This document shows, in pieces, positions 11,501 through 23,500 of a DNA stretch of 64,000 nt. The stretch spans positions 29,312,402 to 29,376,401 of the forward strand of contig NC_088301.1 of assembly GCF_032854445.1 (NCBI RefSeq), in the 5' to 3' direction. This stretch comes from Liolophura sinensis (Eukaryota > Mollusca > Polyplacophora > Chitonida > Chitonidae). The notes below the pieces were generated by a model. It had not been told where the DNA came from. It did not search any database and saw nothing but the letters and a program-made list of their open reading frames with translations. The translations under genes and the position numbers were made by a program. How positions within the stretch are numbered: the first letter of the stretch is position 1; each line of letters begins with the position of its first letter.

Positions 11501-14500
11501 TGATGAATGGCCAGATGGAAACGATAATCTGTAATAGACACAAAGAGACATGTTTAATAATATTTGAACTACATACAGGTACATAACATACTATTAACGC
11601 TCTAACATTACGGGGAACTGTTCAGGTTTGTTTTCCATTTTTAAAGAGGCACTGTGGACAAATTTCAAAACTTATTCAATCCAATGAGATTTCCTATGTT
11701 ACTTATATGTAGAGTTTGTCATTCACCATTTTGTTTGTGCCCTGACATGACACAGGATATGATGCCTGACCATCTCCTTGTCGGGCTGCTTATTTATTTG
11801 CAGGCTTGGGCTGACCAAAATAATTTGTGTTTAAGGCTCATCACAAAAGGACTACTAAACCATCAAACAACGTTGAATACCTTTATATGGTACAGGTATT
11901 TTTAGGGGTCATTTATATAGTTCACAAGAGAAACAAGTTCAATACAATAATATCCACGTCTGAGTTAAGGAGGACATACGTTCAAACAGCCGGCCTCACC
12001 TTTGCCATTTATTGTGACGTTTCAATGAAAGGCAGTGAACTGAAACGTGTACAAATATCTCCTGGCAGTAAATGACCCAAAATTTCACCCCGAAAAGTGC
12101 ATTTTTAGAGGCAGATAAATATTAGAAATTGTTACTTTGGGTGCTGCACATTACTTTTTTTTTTTTCAATAGGATGTAACCGTACATGTACCTTCCAAAC
12201 AAACCTAACAACAACTTTCTAAGATCAACAGAAATGTCAGATTCAGCCAACCTGTGCAACGTAGTCATCTCCGCAATTTTAGGTCTGAAATGTTTCTAGC
12301 GCTTTTCAGTGCACAAAGCCTATCATAGAGTGGAGTGCCTGACAGATCAGATGGTTCGTATTTCACTGCAAATCTTGTGAACAAAATGTCTTAAAATGCA
12401 TAGACATCAGCTGACACTTTTCTCAGATGGCCTGTGTATAAAATCAGAATCCTGTATGATAGCTGTTCATCATTCCCTTGACTATTAGCACAGGAAGAAC
12501 ATGAAGTGACAGGAAAAATTATGCCTTAATTTTCTGTGAATTTCAACTATAAATTTTGGAGAACTTCACCATTACAGTTACAGAAGTCAATCTTGCTCAC
12601 TCACTTGGCATTTCTGACAATTTCTTCATCTGTCTGCAGACATGTGTAGTCCTCAATGTAACCAAGGCTGCAGTTAATCTTGCTGAAGTCAGGCTTACAA
12701 GCATCAAAAAAATGAGGTCTTAATCGACCGACAGAGAACTTTCCTATGTCTGTGAAAAGTTGTGTCATGACGCCCCCAAAATAAAATGGCACCAGAATGT
12801 TGTAACATCGGACAACCAGGGTCTTCAGGAATGGTTTGCCATTGGAATCTTCTGGTCTTACATAATCATCATTTTTTTTTTGTCTACACAGCTGTTTGCA
12901 CCGTATACCTTCTACAGCTACAACCTGAAAACACGGATCAAGTAACATTTTTTATGATATTACACAAGAATATTTTCTTTTTCAGGTGAAGCTGAGAGAA
13001 AGACAGAATACCAAAATAGCATGGTTTTTGCCGAATCATCAAGCAATTAAATGTAAATAGTGCTTTTTTTAATGAAACTTACTGAGGGGTGCTATGAAAT
13101 TTCTAATACTGTGTACAAAGCCCACTTACCACTAAGGAGGTGAAGCCAATGCCAATAATGCCCACTATAACTGTTGGAATGGTAGAAGTTTTAAGGGGAT
13201 GCATCAAGCTCTGATCATTGCAGAAAAAGCCACGTTTAAATGGTTGACCCAGGAATTTGAAGAGTAGCACCGGAATGGCAACTAAAATAAAATAACAATA
13301 ACAAAAACTTCAGGTATGTATTGGGCATGCACTAGTCGAGTACATGTGAATGCACACACTGTGCGCACAAAATCTTACAGAAAAGATGAAATATTTTACA
13401 GCAAATACACAAACACATATTACAAAAACTGTATGCGATATACTGGAAATTCCACAACTCAGAACAAGATTACTGGATTGATTGATAGATTTTTTCTCAC
13501 CAGTGTTAGATCAGGTGGCTGTTACTTTTTAAAAAATTATTTTTCATCTCATCATATAAATGACTAACACATGTCCCACACTTGTTTGACTTCACTGCCA
13601 TCAAAACAATAGCTACGTACCTGTCCACAGCAGGGCTAAATGGCATGATCAATAGATCGACAACACGGACAGAAACTCAAACTTAAATAATTATTACTGA
13701 TTACTCTGCCAAACAGCCTGGTAATTAATTGTGAAAATCCAAAATTTATATCCAGCTTATGCTAATTCTCTGTGCATCTTACGCCGATGTACTTGTATTC
13801 ACACTGAGCTAATCTTAGGCTCCTCTCGGAGTGGGTTTTATAGATAATATGGTTACTCTTTTATTTCAATGAAACAGTAGCCTTTAGACCCAGATGTAAA
13901 TGGAGCTTAATCTAATTTGTTCACAAATGATATAAGTCTTTCCATTTGTGACACTAAGATTAAAATGCTATGATAAAAGTGTATAAATTAAATTTTTTCT
14001 GACGTTTTACTGGACGAATATACATGGCAAATTTATTTATTTATTTATTCATTTATTTGATTGGTGTTTTATACCCCCCTCAAGAATAGTTCACTTATAC
14101 AACAGCGGCCAGCATTATGGCGAGAGAAAACCGGGCCTATGCATAAAAGAACATGGGAAAATTCATATTCATCTACGACCTGAAAAAATCTTACAGAAGA
14201 ACAAAGTAGCTCTGTGTTTGTATAATGTGAAGCTAAGATAGTTTGTAAGGGTGCAAGGCAGGTTAGCAGGCCCAGCCATGAATGGGCAATCTAAACCACA
14301 GATGGACATGAGAGGAAAAACGAATAACATGTTGAATTCATCAACTCATACAGCATTTTCTGAATTTAAAAAACACTCTATCATATTACTGGTCTGCACA
14401 AAAAATTAATCCAAAATTTGACAAAATACATGAATATGGACACACTTTAAATGTATTTATTTATTTGACTGGTGTTTTAGGCCATACTCAAAAATTTTTC

Positions 14501-15984
14501 ACTTACACTATGTTGGCCAGTATTGTAGTGGGAGGAAACCATATGCTGGTTGCTGGAAGACCTTCCTACATAAGACCGGAGAGGAAGCCAGCATGAGCTG
14601 GGCTTGAACTCTCTGACCGTATAAGTCATTTTCTTCTGTGCTATTTGTCTTGTATAAAAAAATTATAAACATAATGTGATTCTGAACAAAATTTTTTTGA
14701 CTGGAGAGGAATCCTGGAGAAAAATGCATAATGTTATTATTGCCAAAACTCCTATATATTAATATACAGGCATATGAATATGTGTAATATGCACCAATAT
14801 ATATTAATGTGCAGGAGAAAGAAGAACACAGATATAATGGCACTAGTGTTAGTGACATGACGTACTCAAGCCCTGATATTATAATATGTGTATAAATACT
14901 GAGTACATGTCATGACACTCTGAGCTAAGGAAAAAAAGACAGCTGGGACAAATATGATCAACAGTATATATGAAGCTAAAATTAACTCTATATACATCCG
15001 TGACAAGACATATCCTGTTTACATGCAGATCTGTCCTTCAGGTTGACAAACACTCCACTGTTCTTACTTGCACTTCCTTTACAGTTTACGTAATAAATAA
15101 TGTGCTACTGTAACTCTTTTTTGTTTCTTCCAGTCACAATATAATAGATACAGCATGCATGCCAGGTTTGGTGAAATGTTACACGGATAGAGTCAGGATT
15201 AGCATACACTTGACATCTTTGGGGACAATGAATGTCAATCATCAAAGGTGTATGGTAAATGAACAGTTTCTTTCTAACACATATTTTATTATAAACATTC
15301 TGGAATTCTCTTGTAAGTGAAATATTATTTAATCCAACTTACTGGGAATGAAACATTAAATTTTTTCCTACCTATTTTCACCTGTCCAGAAGTGTCTGAA
15401 GCTAAACATCAAGTACAAGAAGTATGAAGTGTAAGACTGTACCTAAAAATGTGTTCTAAAATGAAACCTGTTACATTAACAGGTAACTTCTGTTTTCATC
15501 TGTCACTCAGAAAAATCACCTGTCGGAGACAGCTGGACACTAACTATTTTGACATCCAATCTTTACAGCTGATATTTTAATACAGGTTTTCATTCTGTTT
15601 TGCTGTACAACTTTTCCCTATGAGAAAATTAAGGAATACATGAAATGTATGGCTTTTAATTTTTAATATTCAGTTTAAAATGTGTCCTGAAATATAAAGG
15701 TACATAACAGCTTTTTAGCTTTCTTCTTGAAGTTTAAATATGACATTAAACTACAGTTTTCCAAAAGTCTGAGAGGTCAGTCTGGCAATTAAGTAGCCTA
15801 CAGTGGTAACATCAACATTAATAGCTGTCTAAACAACCCTGTGGGGAGAACACCATAAATGGGGTCCAGTGGTCAGCGGGTCCTGCTACAATGGCAAGTT
15901 CATCACTTCCAAAAATCTCCCACCACGAAAACAGAACACAAGCATAAAATTGAGAAGTAATAAAGTGTGTCTCAAATATAAAGA

Positions 15985-16015
<31 letters not shown>

Positions 16016-17218
16016 TGTTTTGACATAATATTCTTCATTTCCCTGGAAACCACAATCTTTGTTGTAGAGATCCATTCTATTTGTCCTTTAACTTTAAGCA
16101 AATTAAACAGAAGGCAGTTAAAAACATGGCCAGTTTATAGGGGCATTAAAAACCCTTCTATTTCACATACATGTAGATAGGCCTGGAAGTAGAATGTACT
16201 AAGTGCAGACATGTATAAGTGTGGGGCAGCTTTGTTCCCTCTACATGTACCTCATAGCATGATCTAGAGAACACCAACAAAGTCTGGGTAGGCACAGATG
16301 GCCCTAATCTGAAGATTCCTTTATCTGATAGATATTTCAGAATACCAGCAGTGTTACAGATCTATACTATATGCTCTGAGCTTGAATGTGATAGGAGCCA
16401 TGCCAGTATCAGTACACAGACGACATAAAACCAGATGTGAGAAACAAAGTAACACAAACACAAAGCCGCTGGCATGGCTGACCAGAGATCAGTTTTTTGC
16501 TACATTCGTAATTCATGCTGTATCAAAGGTTTTCATTAGACACCAAACATATACTTTACTGCATGATGTATGTATTCAAGGTTTTCTAATCACTCCCAAG
16601 AAATTGAAATCAGGTCATGAAGACAGAAAAGACAACAGTAGACAAAATGTATATATGCATCCATAAAGTATTCCACATATGTTGAAAAAGCACATCTTTA
16701 CATTTTTGTGATGTTGTGATGGTCTAGTTAGAATTCCAGGTTAAAAGTTGATTTCTATGGTTACCCAGCACATCAGAGCAAAATTGCTGTTACCCTTTAA
16801 GTCTTTTCCAAAAGAAAACATTATATTATTTGACTGGCCTTTGTGACCTGGTGGTTAGAGTGCCAGTGTGGCACAATGATCTTGGAGCCTCTCACCAATG
16901 CGATCGATCGCTGTGAGTTAAAGTCCAGCTCATGCTGGCTTCCCCTCTGGTCCTGTCTGGGAAGGTTTGGCACCAACCTGCGGATGTTTGTGGGTTGCCC
17001 TCAGGGCTCTGCCCAGTTTCCTCCCACCATAGATGACTGCCATTGTATAAATGAAATATTCTTGAGAACGGAGTAAAAAACCAATTAAAAAAAAAAAAAA
17101 AAATTATTTGGCTGTTTTCCTTCAATTTGTGATGCATGTACACTGTACCTTCTTATGGAATAATTGACACTAATTTCAGATGTACGTGAATGTATGTATA
17201 TTTATATATATATATCTA

Positions 17219-17261
<43 letters not shown>

Positions 17262-19632
17262 TACCAATTGGCACCTGGGGAATTACTTTACCACATTATA
17301 TAGTAATATGGAAAAAAATAAGAGAAAAATACACACACCTGTAGGACACATATTTAAGACACACATAGTGTACCTAGTAATTGTCAGACAACTGCTTTTG
17401 ATTATATTCAAGACACTATACTGCAGATTTTTGTCGAAAAAATCGATAAGCACAAATCCAACTAAATATTTGCTATTATTTTTAGAACAGCCCAAATAAT
17501 TAACTTTCACAACAGATCAGCCTTGTCTATGCACATGTAACTATTTAGAACACGTAATGAAGTTCCCATAATTTTTAATGCAGGTGGGATTGTCTCTTTT
17601 TCAAACTTTGTAATCACTTTAACATTATGAATAATACAGGTACCACTCTGATATTTGATTTACTAATAAGTTATTCTTGTGAGTACAGAAAACTGGATTT
17701 CTTTAGCCAATATGGATTTTTCCCAAACCTCTCCGGTAAGGCACCTTTCAATGAGTACATATAAATGTATAAGAACTCTGATGTTATTGCGAGATGACCT
17801 CCTTCCCAACGCCACACAACCATGAGTCCATGCACATCCCCACACAAAAGACCTTGAGGCTAAAATGGAGTTGTACATTACAGGTCAACATATAACAGTG
17901 GGATGAGAAATAACAGTTCTAGCATTGAAAACAATGGAAGTTGTGAACCACACATTTGTAAAGCTTTTACCTACATGGTTACAGGTTACAGTGTGGATGA
18001 TAACAGCACTATGGAAAAACAACACATCCCACTGTGACACCGGAAACCAATGCTTCCATTCATCAACAGCCGAAACTGCGTGTTCAGAAGGATAGGACTT
18101 GTTGACCAAAGGTGGCAGATGGACAGCACAAACAAGTAAACTATAGCCATATGTCAACAATATATGCTTGGCAGTAAAACAAGGTTTGAGTCCCTGACTG
18201 AACTAGGCTTTTTGTTACATCAAAAATACTCCTGGCACAGAGCTGATATATATATATATGTTTTAAAAAAGCCATCTCCTGAGAAAAAACGACATTTCTC
18301 AATAAACAGAAAAGTTTTTCCTTAGGAAGGCATGTCAATGAAAATATATACTTTGAAATCAAAACAGAATAATTTCTATGTTTTACTCTTTCTACCAATT
18401 TTGCAGTGGGGAGCAGGGCAATAGATTACCTTACGTATTGCACAACTTTTTCCCAGTTTTTGGCCTTAAAGTCAAATTAAATTCTGAGGTGCAAAATTTA
18501 AAGGTATATTTTGGCAATTATATTTAAAGGTATATTTTGGGAATTAAATTGACCTTTTATAAATTTAGCATGTTCGAGATGTGAATTTAAAAATATTTAT
18601 GTTTCTACAGCCGGGGACACACTACACAGCTTTTTTTTCACATGCAGGCGTATTTTGTGAATCGGTGAAATTGTAACCAAAACAGAAATTAAATAGTGGA
18701 CATTAAGTCTCAACTGCATGGTTACATAGTATATTGTGTTACAGTACTCCAATAATAAATTCGAAGGTGACAATTATTGTAAATAATATTAGCATGTTTG
18801 AATCTAACATGAAATTATAAGTAACTAATTGTATCAAAAAAAATAAAATTAAAATTATAATAATTACAAAGGCAATATGTAGGGGATGTCACCCATTTCT
18901 AAGAAACAAAGTGGACACCTTTATGATTTTAGGATTTATTACTTTACTTCCTATTGAAGGCATACATTTGCAGTGTAGGCCTGTTTGTACAGTTGTTGTA
19001 TACGTAATGCAGTTTATTTGTTTGTAATGGCTATGCAGACTCTGTTAGTGTGGTGAGAAAGCTTTCGTCAAATAACTATTAAATATAAATCAGATCTTCA
19101 GACTTAACGGACTGTGATAAACCCTAGCCAAGCAACAGAAGATTTAATTCGGCAATGTTCAGCTTGTGCGATCAACATTACATTATGCATACACTATACA
19201 GGTAAAGTTCCACTACCTACATGTAAAATGATAAAAGACTGCTCATCAGTGAAACAGGATCTAAGATTGATGGAATCTGAAACCGTTCATGACCATAATA
19301 CGCCTGACGGCGAGTGACGCAATGTACCGCTGTGCTAGCACGGTTGGTATCGACTTTTCCCCTCTGGCCTGCCTCACCTCACTAGGCAATCCAAAGGTGT
19401 CAATTGGCTGTTGAGTTACCCTGACCGTGTCCCGTACACAACGACACCCTGACTTTATACTTGTCGTATAAACTTTAAGAAGTTGTAAATCCGCCAAAAT
19501 TTCACACATCACTGTTGCTAAGTCATAGACATATTTTCTCACAGCTACCAGAACACAATGTGCTCTCTTACCTATCGCCAAACAAGCCGCATCTATGACA
19601 ACTCGCAACACCACAGCTCCCTTCGACGCCAT
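8430..19632 (-). CDS. Phospholipid phosphatase (PLPP/LPP family), six exons, complete
   Basis: Integral membrane lipid phosphate phosphohydrolase. The family dephosphorylates phosphatidate, lysophosphatidate, sphingosine-1-phosphate and ceramide-1-phosphate, mostly on the outer face of the plasma membrane or in the ER lumen. CDS exons: 19572-19632, 13130-13281, 12605-12924, 11471-11528, 8934-9110 and 8430-8576, totalling 915 nt or 304 residues. Introns are all GT-AG and phases match at every junction. PAP2 motifs are complete: C1 K133 to R140-P141 within 'KFSVGRLRP', C2 'PSGH' at 182-185 and C3 'SRISDYKHHWSD' at 230-241, with catalytic histidines H185 and H237. An 'NCS' glycosylation sequon lies at 155-157. 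Several hydrophobic segments fit the family's six-helix layout, and the length is typical of animal LPPs. The start is supported by an in-frame TAG four codons upstream. Which PLPP paralogue it represents cannot be decided from the sequence alone. Confidence 0.95.
8934..9110 (-). CDS. Phosphatase exon 5 (C3 motif, residues 198-256)
   Basis: 59 codons, phase 0 at both ends. The acceptor is 'CTGTTTCAG' and the donor GTAAGA. It encodes 'MYIQIAMPRLPSRLIRP', a hydrophobic helix, then the C3 motif with H237 and D241 and a last hydrophobic stretch 'GGGILGLITSFVV'. Its first 38 codons and its acceptor are the source of the array in the preceding intron; the catalytic part from K236 onward is unique to this exon. 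Confidence 0.95.
8996..10936 (-). repeat. Exon-derived tandem array: partial exon 5 plus splice acceptor, 15 units counting the real exon
   Basis: The unit on the minus strand runs from 'ATATATCTCTGTTTCAG' through the coding start of exon 5 to the 'SDY' codons. The landmark 'attgctatct' recurs at 9091, 9220, 9351, 9480, 9611, 9742, 9873, 10004, 10135, 10266, 10397, 10528, 10659, 10789 and, degenerate, 10916. Spacing is mostly 131 bp, with two of 129, one of 130 and one of 127. Copies are nearly identical. A variant with 'tataaggggatggacgag' appears in three copies spaced two and three units apart, indicating block duplication. Units upstream of exon 5 lie within intron 4 and end before the catalytic histidine codon. 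No copy has a clear consensus donor. Confidence 0.95.
11215..11392. repeat. 58-bp tandem repeat, 3 copies, in phosphatase intron 4
   Basis: Three 58-bp units with 'tgaaagttgaaatgaaattt' followed by (TTTA)n and 'gatcgacattaaatgat'. Landmarks lie at 11231, 11289 and 11347. The (TTTA)n-TTTGAT part resembles the reversed tail of SINE-A, so the array may have been seeded by a SINE end. It ends about 80 bp from exon 4. Confidence 0.9.
11471..11528 (-). CDS. Phosphatase exon 4 (C2 motif, residues 178-197)
   Basis: Short 58-nt exon, entered in phase 2 and left in phase 0. The acceptor is 'TATTACAG' and the donor GTAAGT. It reads 'LSFPSGHSSLSIYTMVYFS', which holds the C2 'PSGH' with H185, the proton-donor histidine in the PAP2 mechanism. 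It is too short to stand out as an open frame and was found by completing the phase and motif order between exons 3 and 5. Confidence 0.93.
12605..12924 (-). CDS. Phosphatase exon 3 (C1 motif, residues 72-178)
   Basis: 320 nt, entered in phase 0 and left in phase 2, with acceptor 'TTTTCAG' and donor GTGAGT. It encodes a hydrophilic loop with a Lys/Asp-rich part, a hydrophobic helix, C1 'KFSVGRLRP' at 133-141, then 'HFFDACKPDFSKINCS' with an N-glycosylation sequon, and a Cys-containing extracellular loop. This is the classic LPP order. The open frame extends a few codons into the introns, which is why the splice sites, not the ORF ends, define the exon. Confidence 0.95.
13130..13281 (-). CDS. 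Phosphatase exon 2 (residues 21-71)
   Basis: 152 nt, entered in phase 1 and left in phase 0, with acceptor 'TTTTATTTTAG' and donor GTAAGT. It encodes the end of the first membrane helix, then 'QPFKRGFFCNDQS', which matches the first loop of animal LPPs (their 'RGxFCxDxS' segment), then a second hydrophobic helix 'IPTVIVGIIGIGFTSLV'. Confidence 0.93.
14030..14140 (-). mobile_element. SINE-A fragment, tail and core only
   Basis: On the plus strand (TTTA)n is followed by 'ttgattggtgtttta' and 'cggccagcattatggcg', that is, the 3' part of the element reversed. The tRNA-like head is missing. Loss of the 5' end with retention of the tail is what LINE-driven integration produces. Confidence 0.85.
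14453..14618 (-). mobile_element. SINE-A copy, minus orientation, head incomplete
   Basis: Reversed tail 'tttatttatttgactgg', core 'ggccagtattgtagtggg', 'gctggaagaccttcc', and part of the head to 'agctgggcttgaactc', which covers the B box. The A-box end is lost. Confidence 0.85.
15988..16015 (+). repeat. A28 homopolymer
   Basis: 28 consecutive A bases within phosphatase intron 1. On the transcribed strand this is a T28 tract. No recognisable element precedes it, so it may be the tail of an old retroposon or simple slippage. Confidence 0.9.
16839..17102 (+). mobile_element. SINE-A copy, near full length, plus orientation, A-rich tail
   Basis: Head 'gcctttgtgacctggtggtta', B-box-like 'gtgagttaaagtcc', mid region 'caacctgcggatgtttgtgg', core, and 'gagaacggagtaaaaaaccaatt' ending in an A run instead of AAAT repeats. 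The A box is damaged ('tggtggttagag'). Confidence 0.85.
17196..17263. repeat. AT microsatellite
   Basis: An interrupted (TA)n tract of about 65 bp in phosphatase intron 1. Confidence 0.9.
19572..19632 (-). CDS. Phosphatase exon 1 (start codon, residues 1-20)
   Basis: ATG at 19632, then 20 codons plus one base, and donor 'GATAG|GTAAGAG'. It encodes 'MASKGAVVLRVVIDAACLAI', the start of the first membrane helix, continued in exon 2. The start has G at -3 and G at +4, and an in-frame TAG lies four codons upstream. The residues themselves are not diagnostic; the exon is accepted because its phase, helix continuity and distance from the N terminus fit LPPs. Confidence 0.85.
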
Positions 19633-19745
19633 TTCTTCGAACTATTTTAAATCCCGAACAAGGGAGATCACCCGGGCAACCAGTCACAGATCGATACATC
19701 CATGACTCATATAGACACCGCCCAATGAAAACACAGCACGACTGA
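19633..19745 (-). promoter_or_regulatory. Probable phosphatase 5' UTR and proximal promoter
   Basis: On the minus strand, GGGCGG (GC box) overlaps ATTGG (inverted CCAAT box) at 19718-19726, about 90 bp upstream of the ATG. This part of the window is less AT-rich than its surroundings. No TATA box is obvious. The transcription start is not known. Confidence 0.4.
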
Positions 19746-21142
19746 CTTTCACAATAAATCGATCGTGCAGGCCTGGATATTTTTGCTCCGATCAAATACA
19801 AAAAGAATTTGCAGGTAGTGTTTCAGTGGTTCATAATTAATGTATGTAATGAACCATGAATTTTGCGACAACTGACAAAATAACTTGCTTAAGTGGCATT
19901 TAGAAGTCGGTGACTGACAAAATGCCGAATTATGACAGACAGGTCTAAAGCATATATATGCAAACAGAGAAGTATTATAAATAAAAACCGAAACCGAAAC
20001 ACATTTATTAACGGGAATGGATGCACCAATACAAATAAAACTTGACATTCTTTTCTTTTAATTTCGACTGTTTTTGTCGAAATTTCGACTGTTTCTGTAT
20101 GAATCGAATGTAGGCTTACAGAAAAAAAATTATACCTACACTGAATTATGACAGGAAAACAACGGCAATGAAAAACGGCGTGATATAAATAGACCTGTTA
20201 CTAAACTTACGTTGATATGGCGTATATTGTACACGCAGTGTGTAAATATGCATATTATTTTTGCTTCTGGCATCATTAAGGTAGCACGGGACACGCCGAC
20301 GTCATTAAGTATACATGTTTTGAAGGAAGTCACTTGTAAGCTACAGCTCCCTATTGTCACAACTTGTGGGTTTCGGCAGGTGTTAAACCGCAGTGATCTG
20401 ACAATCTATTGTAAAAATGTGTGGTTAGGACTACCTGTGTATTAGGCAGCTACATAGGCTATACATGGTCAACACTATATATATATAGGAGTGTATTGTT
20501 TTACTGTGACAATCCATATACATGCACGCAAACTGGCTTTGAGCATTGTAGAAACATTAAATAGTACTTGGGACATGTGTTTAGTTTATAGAAACAGTAC
20601 AGCATTATATAACTTCACAAGATTATATAATGAGTCACAACTCGTATTATTTTTTTCGTCTATCGTCTATGGAAGCCGGTACAGGCCAACACTGTGTATA
20701 CTATCGATCGCCAAGCTATTATATATATAGTATCAACAGACAATTATGTCTTTATTGGCTTACGAAACAATGGAACGATAGCATCAGTTAGCGATGGGGA
20801 CGATGGCATGAATGTGAATTGATTGGGGTACCGTCCGTTATTAGCTTTCCAGATTGGAATACGTTATATTTTTCAAGACATGTATACAAATTAATTATTA
20901 ATTCGGTTGCTTTACAGCTCATTGCTTTTTGAATAATATTGGTTGGTAATTGCTACAAAATTTATATAACAAAATGCCCACGCATGTATGTATATATCAA
21001 AGCTTATATGTCATTAATTGCTGTCAGTACGGAATACACACTCAGAAAATGTATGGACCCGTATATATATAACACAGCTGAAAAAAAAATACATATATAG
21101 TCCACCCATACGATCGTGATTACAGCCTACAAGTTAGAAATG

Positions 21143-21144
<2 letters not shown>
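19746..21144. other. 5' flank of the phosphatase, no gene seen
   Basis: AT-rich sequence with several short (TA)n stretches and a small duplication around 'tttcgactgtttttgtcgaaa' (about 20060-20098). No exon or RNA gene recognised. Confidence 0.45.

Positions 21145-21223
<79 letters not shown>
21145..21223. repeat. AT microsatellite, about 79 bp
   Basis: A nearly uninterrupted (TA)n tract, able to form cruciforms and likely variable in length. Confidence 0.95.
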
Positions 21224-21231
<8 letters not shown>

Positions 21232-21673
21232 AATGAATCGGTGATCCATAATTACACATGCATTGAATTCATTAATAGGCGATATGGGGCATTGTTGCTA
21301 TAAAGCCTCACATGTGAAAACTTTTACGAGTTTCATTAGTCTGATACAATGCATGAGCCAATCATCTTTCCCTATTACACCATCACGTATATTTTGACCT
21401 GCTGTGGGCGGTTATAAAAAAAAGAATGTCTGTTAATTTGTTTTGACGTTTACATCTAGGAAGTAGCAACGAGTATCATGGCTTCCTTCAACGACAGACT
21501 ATAGTCTTCTGGCAAATGGCTGTTAGAGCTTGTACACGTAGCTGCTATACACGTAAAGGATTTCCATACATGTATAGTTCAGTATACGGGCGCATTCTAT
21601 AACTACTGTGTTTTTCGTTCTTGTTACCTTAAACGTGGACAAAAAAATCTCTTATTTCATTAATTAATTCTTC

Positions 21674-21958
21674 TTTATTTAAATTATTTGATTGGTGATT
21701 TACGCCCGAACTCAAGAATATTTCACTTACACGACGGCGACCATGCAGCATTATATGGTGGGAGGATACCTAATATAGAGCCCGGGAGAAACTCACGATC
21801 ATCCGCGCATGTTGCTGGCAGACCTTCCCACTTATATATAGGCTGGAGAGATAGGCCAGCATGAGCTCGACTTGAACTCACAGCGACAGCATTGACGAGA
21901 GGCTCCCGAGTCATTCTGCCGCACTAACCCGCTATAAACACAAGGTTACGGAGGCCCC
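21674..21958 (-). mobile_element. SINE-A copy, near full length, minus orientation
   Basis: Reversed tail, 'gattggtgatttacgcc', core 'tgcagcattatatggtggg', 'tgctggcagaccttccca', B box reversed in 'cttgaactcacagcg', and head reversed ending 'cggaggcccc'. Small insertions in the core and near the A box set it apart from the other copies. Confidence 0.9.
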
Positions 21959-23401
21959 ATTCATTACTTGTGGGATCTTGGTGGCGGTGTAAGAGGTCTA
22001 TCTTGTTCGAGGGCCATGCTTTAGCCTGTTCATGTACGTATGTGATGTACCTAGTCTTACATGCATATGCTTGCATGGTGTGCACTAAGTAAATAAATAA
22101 AATAGATAAATAAATAAAAAGCGATTTGGCCACAATCCTACGCATGCGCGTGTATACAATCACTGGTTCAATTCTAAAAGTGTTGTACTGGATTATGTCA
22201 CTCTGAAGGGCATACGAGAGTTAGTCATATTCATTTTACCTGCATGTGAATTGAAAACAGACTGATTAATTCGTCTGGGCTGCCCGGGCCCTGCAGTGAT
22301 GCCCCTTACCAGTGAGTCATGATCAGTATGCATGGGCACTGGGCAACTCTTTTGAACTTCAAACTATGACTAATGAAAGCTGCATAGCCATTCATTACCG
22401 TTATTTCTCTTATAGATTTGGCTTATTGTATTACAATTTCAGTGCAAATATTTCTGAGCATGCACGTGATTTGATATATAGCCCTCATTGTGAACATTCC
22501 TTGCCATTTAAATCACTTTAAACACCGAGTCAGAATATTTTTGTTAATTTTCAGATTTGGGTCATTTCAGAGTATAAGTGCGTACAATTATACACATTAT
22601 ATACCGATGCTGCTTATAACTGTGATGAAGATGCTGATATCTACAACTCTGTACAGAACACATTACTTTCTTCTTGTATTGATGTTATGACGTATGTTCT
22701 GCCTTTTCACGGTTCGATGATGGTAAACAATGGGAGAAACCACGCATGCAGATGTGCAGTTGAAAAACATTCCTTCCTCATGCACGTACGCTGCATCGAC
22801 AGGCCGACATACCACCCGCTATGATTTTCAATAATTCGTCATTTTTAATAATTACAAAAAAGCTAACTACATAATTTGTTTCTTTCTTGACGTATCGTTA
22901 TACTGATGATATATCAGTTTTCAGTGATTCAGGACAGACAGTCGCTAATTCTATGCATCACATCCAGTTGAAATTTCAAACTCCTAGCGCCTGAATATTT
23001 CCAGTGAGAAATGTTTAGGCTTATAGGACTAAAAAGAGACGCATTGTACTAGAAATAAACATACTTAATTTGACACTTTTGACAGAGGCACTCTCTAAGC
23101 ATATAATTTGTTTCCCCATGATGGTACATATACATCTTGTAGCATGTCAAGAAACTAAAGACGTGAAGTGTGGAAAATACATACCAGGACACGTAACAAT
23201 TAAGAAAAAACACCCACAATGAATTCAAATTAATTTTTTTTGTTAGAAATATATTTTACCTACGAAAGACTTTGTATTTCAAACTCGCTGATTTGTTACG
23301 TTAGCAGCTAGGCGTACAATAGTTGTTGGGCATGTATTTCACATACCTACGATATGAATCCCTGGCTTTAGGTTTCTACAGTGCGTAACTAAACTGTCTA
23401 T
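21959..23401. other. No gene seen
   Basis: Unremarkable AT-rich sequence with a short AAAT/GATA-rich tract at about 22088-22119. Confidence 0.45.
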
Positions 23402-23500
23402 TTTTTTTAACGCCGTACTCAAAAATATTCCACTTATACGACGGCGGTCAGCATTATGATTAGAGGAAACTGCCAGGGCCTGAGGGAAAACCAAAGCCAT
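23402..23500 (-). mobile_element. SINE-A fragment, core only
   Basis: 'aacgccgtactcaaaaatattcc', 'acgacggcggtcagcattatg' and 'gaggaaactgcc' match the SINE-A core in reverse. There is no tail repeat and no head. Confidence 0.75.

Larger units (their letters stand above)
13282..19571 (-). other. Phosphatase intron 1 (6.3 kb)
   Basis: The longest intron. It has donor GTAAGAG next to exon 1 and acceptor 'TTTTATTTTAG' at exon 2. It holds three SINE-A copies (14030, 14453, 16839), a 28-base A run (15988) and an AT microsatellite (17196). I see no nested gene. Confidence 0.85.
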
